Below, piece after piece: positions 56,842 to 64,000 of a stretch of 64,000 nucleotides of DNA (the first letter of the stretch is position 1; each line of letters starts with the position of its first letter). The translations under genes were made by a program, and so were the position numbers. Source of the stretch: Phyto melanocephala (Eukaryota; Arthropoda; Insecta; Diptera; Rhinophoridae); assembly GCA_941918925.1 (NCBI GenBank), contig OW799234.1, forward strand, positions 122,009,895 to 122,073,894, written 5' to 3'. The notes under the pieces are model-generated. The model was not told the DNA's origin. It did no database searches and was given only the letters and a program-made list of their open reading frames with translations.

Positions 56842-59610
56842 TCACATTTTTTTTGCTAGAAGCTCAGGAAAGCTATCTGCCCCCGTGAGTAAATCATCAA
56901 CGTAGAGATCTTGTTTAAGAGTTTTACAACCAATTGGAAATTCATTTTGGTAAGAATCGGCGATAAAAAACAAACTTCTTACAGCGAGAAAAGGAGCAGC
57001 TGACGTACCATACGTAACAGTGTTCAGTTGATACAATTTGATTGGCTCATTTACGTCTTTTCTCCATAAGATTAGCTGAAAATTGCGGTCTCTTTTGTCC
57101 ATCAAGAACTGTCGGTACATTTTACAGATGTCAGCTGATAGGGCCAGTTTATTTAAACGGAATGACAAAATTGTTATAATAAGCTCCTGTTGAATCGTTG
57201 GACCGACCATTAGAGCTTCATTCAACGAGATGTTAGATGATGTGCGACACGATGCGTCAAAGACCACTCTAAGTTTCGTTGTGGTACTTTGAGGACGCAA
57301 AACTGGATGATGAGGAATTACGTAATGCGGGGAATCTAAAAGATTAAAAGTTGCGGGTGACATGTGACCAAGCTTAATGTACTCGTCCATGAAATCGAAA
57401 TACATCTGTCGTAAATTATCATCCTTTAAAAGCCGTTTTTCTAAATATAGAAAACGCCTTCGAGCTACTGTAATTGAGCTACCAAGTTCTCTTATAGAAT
57501 TTTTGAATGGTAAACGTACCTGAACCCTTCCATTAGAATCGAAAATTGTGTTTTTAATAAAGTGTTCTTCACAATGTTGTTCCTCTTCAGTAAGATTGGA
57601 AGTACTTGAATTAAATTCTTCAACTTCCCAGAACGCTTTCAATAACGAGTCGAGATTATCGATTTTTGTTATAATATTACACGATAAGGCTTGATGTGAA
57701 CGTTGACTATTTATGCTGCCACCAATGACCCAGCCTAGCGATGTGTTTATGAGGGAAGGGAGTCCATTTCCAAGAGAAATTTTACCGTCAAGAAGTAAAT
57801 CAAAGAAAATTTCAGAACTAATAAGCATATCAATACGTTGAGGAACGTTAAATTGCGGATCTGCTAATTCGAGGCAAGTAGGAATATTCCAATTTTCTAC
57901 TTTGATTTGTTCTGATGGGTGTTGTGATGAAATAGATTTTGTGACAAAAAAAAACGTTGTCCACTCAAAGTCATTAATACGAGATTTTATTGTAGCTGTT
58001 ACCATGTATTTCAATTGTGTTCGTATGTCAGAAACACCAGAAATTTCTTGATATGATTTATTTTGTTTTAGACGAAGACGGGTTGTAGCTTCTTGCGTGA
58101 TCAGATTCACTTCTGAACAAGAGTCCAATAAAGCTCGAAGAGGTTGTAAACAACCGAAAGAATCCTTTACAAAAATAATAGCTGTTGGAAGCAGATTTAT
58201 ACGACGACTACGTGTTACAAATGAAGTTTTTGTTAAATGAATTGACGATGTATTGGTGTGTGGTAAGAACGATTGGTCTGACGATGAAGGTGATGGTTGA
58301 AAAGATGAGGGATGCGGTTGTTTGAATGATAAATTGAAGGAAGTATCATTTTGAGGTGAAGGCATGGGATTTGAATTCGATGAACGAGAAAATTTATTTG
58401 ACTCATTTTTTGTTTGAAAACTTGGATTGTGTAAGGTGGTATGGTGCGATATTCGGCAAGTACGACAGCGAGATTTCGATTGACATTGAGAGACTACATG
58501 ACCTGTTCTTAGGCAATTTATGCACAACTTGGAGCTTTTAACGAAATCGAAACGTCGATTTATGGGCAACGACAAATAAGTGGAACAACTACCGGTTAAA
58601 TGTTCTTTACTTTTACAGTATTCGCAAAGAATGGTTGAGATAATAAATAATGATCCTGATCGCTTAGAAATTGGCTTAGATTTGTTTTCACGAGGTTGAA
58701 ACGAGTTTAGTTCTGCAGTGCGACTCTCTAGAAACTGGCAACGACGACTTAAAATTGAATAGCACTGATCCCATGATGGGAGAGACGTAAAATCTTGTTT
58801 TTCGTCATAAATCTTTTTTGACTCGTCATCGACTTTCGACAAAACAATATGAATAATTATAGCGTTCATAACATCGACTTCTGAACCCAGTGAGAGCATT
58901 GAACTACGAAGGGCTGAAACGTTGTCAAGAATTGAACGCAACATTAAGGGGTTTGGTTTAGACATGGGTCCAATCGAAAACAATGAATTAATATTATCGA
59001 TGAACATTAACGTTTTGTTGTCGTATCGTTCAATTAAATGATCCAAAGCCTTTTGGTAATTCGACTCGATCACTTGAAAAGGTTCTATTACCGCTAATGC
59101 TTGACCAAATAAACAATTGAGCAAATAATTGAATTTATCAATAACAGGAATGTTAGATTCATTATGCACTAATGTTTTAAATGTGCTTATAAATCGTGAA
59201 AATTCCGAATATTTTCCGTCAAATTTAGGTAATTTTAGTTGAGGTAAACGATTTTGATGAGATACAAAGGATTGAGAAGAATTAAAAAAACTTTGTTCAA
59301 TATCACCAGAACTACGTTTTTGATTCATTAGACTAACTAATGGAGCCTTGGCAGAAATAAAGAGTTCTTCTAAATCTGATCGAGCCATATCAGAATCATC
59401 CAACTTCTCTATTTGTGTTTGAATATAATTTATTTGTTTGAAGTATGATTCTAAAATCTGTAGTCGACACTCCAAAATTGTATATTCTGATGAGACACCA
59501 TCTTTGTCGGTTTTCCCCTTTAATTGTGAAATATTTCTTTTCATTGTTGTGCGCTGTGACTTTAAAGAAGCGAGAGTATTTCCCCCCATATCGGTTTTCT
59601 CAGTGCTCAT
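56842..59610 (-). CDS. BEL/Pao gag-protease-reverse transcriptase polyprotein, first frame
   Basis: 922 codons starting at the first ATG inside the element. The DUF1759 gag region spans roughly residues 120-295 (LPQLKLPKFDGKYSEFSRFI). Zinc-knuckle Cys/His blocks are at about 329-390 (CEYCKSKEHLTGSC, CINCLRTGHVVSQC, CRTCRISHH). An aspartic protease (DUF1758) spans about 475-625, with its active site at LLDSCSEVNL (Asp 496; many relatives have DSG, but DSC is also known to me in this family). The reverse transcriptase follows, with VVFDAS, LSADICKMYRQF and the catalytic LYVDD at about 902-906. The frame ends early at 56842. Just before, at 56847-56854, is an 8-base homopolymer after which coding potential moves to another frame. 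The gag-pol is normally one frame in this group, so the break is either an inactivating indel or a sequencing error. Confidence 0.9.
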   Translation of the reverse strand: MSTEKTDMGGNTLASLKSQRTTMKRNISQLKGKTDKDGVSSEYTILECRLQILESYFKQINYIQTQIEKLDDSDMARSDLEELFISAKAPLVSLMNQKRSSGDIEQSFFNSSQSFVSHQNRLPQLKLPKFDGKYSEFSRFISTFKTLVHNESNIPVIDKFNYLLNCLFGQALAVIEPFQVIESNYQKALDHLIERYDNKTLMFIDNINSLFSIGPMSKPNPLMLRSILDNVSALRSSMLSLGSEVDVMNAIIIHIVLSKVDDESKKIYDEKQDFTSLPSWDQCYSILSRRCQFLESRTAELNSFQPRENKSKPISKRSGSLFIISTILCEYCKSKEHLTGSCSTYLSLPINRRFDFVKSSKLCINCLRTGHVVSQCQSKSRCRTCRISHHTTLHNPSFQTKNESNKFSRSSNSNPMPSPQNDTSFNLSFKQPHPSSFQPSPSSSDQSFLPHTNTSSIHLTKTSFVTRSRRINLLPTAIIFVKDSFGCLQPLRALLDSCSEVNLITQEATTRLRLKQNKSYQEISGVSDIRTQLKYMVTATIKSRINDFEWTTFFFVTKSISSQHPSEQIKVENWNIPTCLELADPQFNVPQRIDMLISSEIFFDLLLDGKISLGNGLPSLINTSLGWVIGGSINSQRSHQALSCNIITKIDNLDSLLKAFWEVEEFNSSTSNLTEEEQHCEEHFIKNTIFDSNGRVQVRLPFKNSIRELGSSITVARRRFLYLEKRLLKDDNLRQMYFDFMDEYIKLGHMSPATFNLLDSPHYVIPHHPVLRPQSTTTKLRVVFDASCRTSSNISLNEALMVGPTIQQELIITILSFRLNKLALSADICKMYRQFLMDKRDRNFQLILWRKDVNEPIKLYQLNTVTYGTSAAPFLAVRSLFFIADSYQNEFPIGCKTLKQDLYVDDLLTGADSFPELLAKKM

Positions 59611-60206
59611 TTTGCAATAAATGATGTTTATGTAGTATTAAATTAAGTAAAGTTGATGAAAATTCAATAAAGTTCCACAAAATCGATAACTCGCAGAAAA
59701 GGTACCAAGTGTTTTCAAGTAGGGCCAACACTGATCACAAGTGCCAACACTGGTTGATAAATTCAATACCAACTAGAATGTTTGCTTGTATGTATGTACA
59801 TACGATGTACCGAAAAGACAAAATTATGAGTGCAAACTATGTAAGAGAATTTATATTTCACTTACTTTGTTTATGTATGATGGCCTTGATGCACATTCTT
59901 TAATAGTAGTCCAGCGAAGAGAAATTAATGTTGATGTCAAACAAGCAATAAACTGCAGCAGAGGATGGTGGCTAGCAAATGTACTGCGACGACGAAGTTA
60001 GCGATGACGATGGTTGTTGTTAAACGAACTGCGGCTATGTGGTGACTGCACAAACGACGACAATGATGATGTTAATGACGACGACGATGTGTTTGGTTTG
60101 ATTTTATGTAAAATAAAATATTTTATTTTACCACACAAATATTCCAATTGAAATTAATTTGATTTCTTTTAATGTTTTTTATTCTTTTTAATTATTAACT
60201 TTTTAG

Positions 60207-60223
60207 TCCTGTCACGGTCGCCA
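60207..60223 (-). other. Primer-binding site of the BEL/Pao element
   Basis: TGGCGACCGTGACAGGA on the minus strand, seven bases inside the 5' LTR. Its complement ends in CCA and looks like a tRNA 3' end; by recollection the TCACGGTCG part fits an arginine tRNA. Confidence 0.65.
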
Positions 60224-60230
60224 ATTTTTA

Positions 60231-60641
60231 TGTTGAACCATAAAAGAAACGACAAGTTAATTTTTATTTGTAAATTGTGCCACGATAATTTTATTGTTCT
60301 GTTCTGTTTCACTATTATTTCGACAATGATGATAATCTTAAAACTAAAGTTGTTTGAAGCTACTGAATTTAAAGAGGAATGCAAAGAATGCAATCCCGTT
60401 ATATTTCAATGAGTTTGCTTAAAACTATGATGTGCAAAAAAAACAAGTGTATATATACATACATACATATGTATATAAATAAGTACATATGAGATATGAA
60501 AAAGGGCAACAAGATATTTAAATTAATGTTTTGATTAGAATAATGTTTATGAGTTTAAATTGTTGAATTAAAACTAGACAAATAAATGAATTAAACTAAA
60601 ACTAAAGAGAAATTGTTTCCCAATAGTATTCTCACTAAACA
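60231..60641 (-). repeat. 5' LTR of the BEL/Pao element
   Basis: Same 411 bp as the 3' LTR. Transcription of the element would start here and run toward lower coordinates. Confidence 0.95.
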
Positions 60642-61128
60642 ATATGTATGTATTGATGTACAACTGCCCGACGTTACAACCGCAAATGTCATAAGTATGT
60701 AAATGTAAAACAATAAAATATTGAACTACCGTATAAATGTCAGAGGCAAGAAGTGGTGGTCCTCATTTTCGAATGCTGTGAACTCATTTGTAGTAAATGC
60801 TTGAAAGTTGCAGACTTTTGTGTGCAGAATAGGAAAAGGTCGAGGTAAAACACAACTAGAATTTCAGTCGGAAATCGCAAGAACACTTCTTGTTTGCGAG
60901 GATACAGACGGACACCAAATGGGAGCAGAGGAGTCAAGGTCTAAACGTAGCAAAGTGCAACAACATGTTATTGTAAAGTACGAAGAGGGTAAAAAACGAC
61001 GGTGTAGGCAATGCCACAGTCACACTCCATTTATGTGTAAAGAGTGCGACATGCACCTACATACAAAATGCTTTAAAATTTACCATAATAAATTTTTGTC
61101 ATTAAATAAAATGCTTTTTAGCCCTTGA
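60642..61128 (+). pseudogene. piggyBac transposase, C-terminal part with Cys-rich finger
   Basis: After the retrotransposon the piggyBac sequence resumes. Near 60732 it shows YRINVRGKKWWSSFSNAVN, the block that follows the last catalytic Asp region. Next is QLEFQSEIARTLL and a cross-brace finger with RRCRQCHSHTPFMCKECDMH, then LHTKCFKIYH and a stop near 61128. The DNA coding for the second and third Asp is missing, so the pre-insertion element was already deleted. Confidence 0.85.
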
Positions 61129-61394
61129 AGTAAAATGCAATAAATAAAATTCTTTCTAGATACTCTTGAAATAAAATGTAATAAGCAAAATGCTTTGAAG
61201 TTACTTATTTAAAATTTCATAAGTGTGTACATATTTCGCCGATGGTAATTAAAATTACCACTCATTTTCTAGGAAACTACAACAACCACTCAGTTCAAAG
61301 TTTGGAATTTTCTTAATTAGCAAAAAACCAGGTTAAAAAAAAAATTTTATGCAAATCGGTCAACAGGAACTTGGTGCGGCGAAAAATGGGTTAA

Positions 61395-62489
61395 GCAGGA
61401 GAAGCTGGAAAATAATATCGCTTTTTTATGGCAAAGCACTGCTTATTATCTAACATACATTTGTATTGTCTGTTGAACCCAATATTGGAATACAGTGTGT
61501 ATAACAACCAACCACTTAAGTGAAGTTAAGTTCAGTTAAATTTAACGGCCACATAATTTTCAATTGTTTTCGAATGCGTTATTGAATTTTGTGTTCATGA
61601 CCATTAAAACGCCTTCTTTTTAATTTCGTTTTTTTTCAAATCTACTATTAAAAATAAAATATTTCTCTTTTTATCGAGATGACTTAATCAAAAGTAATAT
61701 CTTTTAAATATAATTTTTTTTCGCAATTACTTTTTATAAATTTAAACACGTGCTAAAAATATACTCAGACATCCTGTGTAACGCACAGATATTGTTACCA
61801 TTGTATTATTTCTGTGCGTGTTTTATAATCCCTATGTAATATAATACAAAAAATAATTTTAAACATCCTAGAACCTTCTAAGATAAAAATAACTACAATA
61901 AGATTATGTTTGTATACCAACATATGTTCGTACAGTATCTAAATATAACTAAACTGACAAAAATGGAAAAAAATTAATAGAAACATATATAAGTGTATTT
62001 ATATATGTAAATGTGTGTTTTTTGTTTTTATTTTATCGAATATTCATGTATGATTGACAGGACATAATATTTTTTTCACATCCATCCACTTTTATACACA
62101 TACCGTTGAGTGTGTTCAGTTGTGTGCTAAAACATCCAAACATGTGAGTGTTATATGACAAAAACGGTACTAAAGTTTGGAAAATACATGCTCATATAAA
62201 CATAAATAAACAAATATGACAGTAAACATTTCTTTTATCCAGAAATTTTGAAATATTATGGCAACTTTAAATTTTTAGCTGAATTTATATTGGTCGACGC
62301 AGAATATTGTGAATACAATGAAGAATTTAAATTAACAATAAATAACATAAATTGCTGCTACATATTGCTACATACAATTAACATTACTTTATTTCTCTTA
62401 ATTTATTCACTTCCTTCCCTGTTTTGTCACCACTTCGTTGCATTGTTTACATTGGCCTTTTTGTTCTACAACGCGTGGGTCGGGTCCAA
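61395..62489. other. AT-rich stretch
   Basis: No gene recognised. ACGCACAGA...TCTGTGCGT near 61785-61821 is a 9-bp stem with a ~20-base loop. The 99-codon frame at 62248-62547 has no recognisable domain and runs into the INE-1-like fragment. Confidence 0.35.
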
Positions 62490-62665
62490 AGGTATATATA
62501 AATTTGTCATTCCGTTTGTTATTTCTACACGATTTTCGACCCTATAACATACTGAGAGCATATGACTAGGGGAGTCGATTGAGCAATGTTCGCTTGTGCA
62601 TTTGTCCATCTGTTCGTGTGTTGGTTGAAATCTATTTTTAGACTTTTCCACATATTGCACACAAC
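62490..62665 (-). mobile_element. 3' fragment of an INE-1-like element
   Basis: TATATATAAATTTGTCATTCCGTTTG, TTTTCGACCCTATAACATAC, CATATGACTAGGGGAGTCGAT and TTCGTGTGTTGGTTGAAATC match the inverted 3' region of copies a-d. Confidence 0.65.
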
Positions 62666-62782
62666 TGCACAGAAAAAATCATACAAACTTAACATTTTGG
62701 TAATTAATTCACTAATCGATTATTCTTAAATTTAAATTATATTTTTAATTAATATAAAAAATGTTTTTCAAATTTTTTTAAA

Positions 62783-63179
62783 TTGTTTTTATTAGTTTTA
62801 TTTTGGCTCTAGTTCAATTTAATACAAAATTTCTTATTTTTATATGAAAAAATCAATTTTTATCTGTAATAATGCAATTTGGTAAATTTGTTCTCACTCA
62901 CTACAGCAAAAATATGAATTTGTATGTAAAGTTTAATTTACAAAATCAATTTTCATATAAACTTGTGAGTTAACACTAAGACTTTCCGATCAAAGAGTGC
63001 TGATGATGAAACCGTAGCTGGTTTCCAAAATGCATTCCACTCGGCTGGTGTCGGGATTAAAACGTACTTTTCCAGTATATTCTTTCATTATCACAGATAA
63101 AAATTGATTTCTTCATATAAAAATAAGAAATTTTGCATTAGAATGAACTAGAGCCAAAATAAAAATAATAAAGTCTTTA
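62783..63179. repeat. Long inverted repeat (MITE or hairpin locus)
   Basis: The arm TTTTGGCTCTAGTTCA...AATCAATTTTTATCTGT (62801-62867) pairs with 63093-63159 at 63 of 67 positions. Weaker pairing extends about 18 bases outward. The 225-bp loop contains AAATGCATTCCACTCGGCT, shared with a region near 28251. It could be a palindromic MITE. A transcript would fold into a long hairpin and might be a small-RNA source (inference). Confidence 0.65.
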
Positions 63180-63404
63180 AAAACATTTAAGTTTAAAAAT
63201 AAAATAAAAAATGTTTAAATTTTTTAAAAAACTTAAAGATTTCTGTCAGTTGAAAAAAGTATATTGAAAAATAAAATTGAAAAAATTTATTTATTTATTT
63301 TAAGAATTAATTTTGATGGCAAAGTTTAATGAAATTTTTGTTTAATCGTGTGAAATTGGAAGGTTAATAATTAAAAAAATGGTCAATCGGCAGATTAAAA
63401 TTCT

Positions 63405-63769
<365 letters not shown>

Positions 63770-64000
63770 TAATTATTTGTAATCTTTAATGCTTTTGAAT
63801 ATAATGTTATTTATGTCAAATTAATTTTTTTTAATCATACTATTTTTAAATAATAACCATTTTAAAATTTTTACGAAAAGTAAACATTAAATGATGATGC
63901 AATGAAACAAAAATAACTATTACTTATTTTCGACAACCAAATATTGTTTTAGAAAAAATAATATAACCGTCGTGATCATGTCGTAACCATGGTTTTTCTT

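Larger units (their letters stand above)
53931..60641 (-). mobile_element. BEL/Pao LTR retrotransposon, full length and recent
   Basis: Two 411-bp LTRs in direct orientation, which I compared block by block and found identical, bound 5.9 kb of coding DNA. ATATG at 53926-53930 and 60642-60646 is the 5-bp target duplication, inside the piggyBac transposase. Domain order on the minus strand is gag, zinc knuckles, protease, reverse transcriptase, RNase H, integrase and a C-terminal DUF5641-type domain. That order and the DUF1759/DUF1758 modules are the BEL/Pao signature. No envelope-like frame is present. A single frame break at an 8-base homopolymer is the only lesion seen. Confidence 0.95.
53039..61390 (+). 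mobile_element. piggyBac-type element A, split by BEL/Pao
   Basis: The left end CCCATTTTTCGCC is preceded by TTAA (53035-53038), and the right end GGCGAAAAATGGG is followed by TTAA (61391-61394). The 13-bp TIRs are perfect and the TTAA target is diagnostic. Subterminal palindromes GGTGATTATAATTACC (53058 and 53384) and a related GGTAATTAAAATTACC (61243) lie inside the ends. Excluding the retrotransposon and its duplication, the element is about 1.64 kb and keeps the first and last parts of the transposase, so it was internally deleted as well. Confidence 0.9.

Overview
This is AT-rich, repeat-dense nuclear DNA from an insect, most likely a higher fly (Diptera). The clues are many copies of a Helitron-like element resembling the Drosophila INE-1/DINE-1 group, a BEL/Pao retrotransposon, piggyBac, hAT, Tc1/mariner, pogo/Tigger and MULE transposons, and a non-LTR element ending in CCTAACCTAA. 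The mix is what I would expect of a calyptrate fly, but that is inference. I see no complete host gene, rRNA, tRNA or CRISPR array. Two signals suggest the window lies in long introns of a plus-strand host gene: a recursive-splice-like site at 5867-5899, and a candidate 5' exon at 31248-31763 with an acceptor, a start codon and a donor.

Layout. 1-8 kb: an 886-bp inverted-repeat (TIR) element with an internal TCGTACGTGACAT motif series (second copy at 25.0 kb), small MITEs, and a 1.63-kb TIR element carrying a decayed minus-strand gene (6030-7658). 9-17.5 kb: mariner debris, then a pogo/Tigger element (13508-16581) invaded by two INE-1-like elements in opposite orientation, then a non-LTR fragment. 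18.5-19.8 kb: a nearly intact Tc1/mariner-superfamily element with a DD37E triad and TA target duplications. 21.8-23.4 kb: a hAT element with a perfect 8-bp target duplication. 28.66 kb: a 191-bp MITE, also with an 8-bp duplication. 29.1-30.6 kb: an old piggyBac. 32-38 kb: INE-1-like elements and a second Tigger. 42-47 kb: two Helitrons, one with both termini (45039-47004) and a 118-bp minisatellite. 48.4-52.2 kb: a non-LTR fragment split by a MULE that is itself split by a second MULE of the same family. 53.0-61.4 kb: a piggyBac (TTAA-flanked) split by a 6.7-kb BEL/Pao retrotransposon with identical 411-bp LTRs. 62.8-63.8 kb: a long inverted repeat and a 365-bp (AAGT)n array.

The coding sequence is almost entirely transposon-derived. 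The only long open frames are the two minus-strand BEL/Pao frames (56842-59610 and 54366-56711), separated by one frame change at an 8-base homopolymer. Nested insertions allow relative dating: the BEL/Pao element is very young, the inner MULE is younger than the outer one, and the INE-1-like copies include both full and heavily decayed examples.
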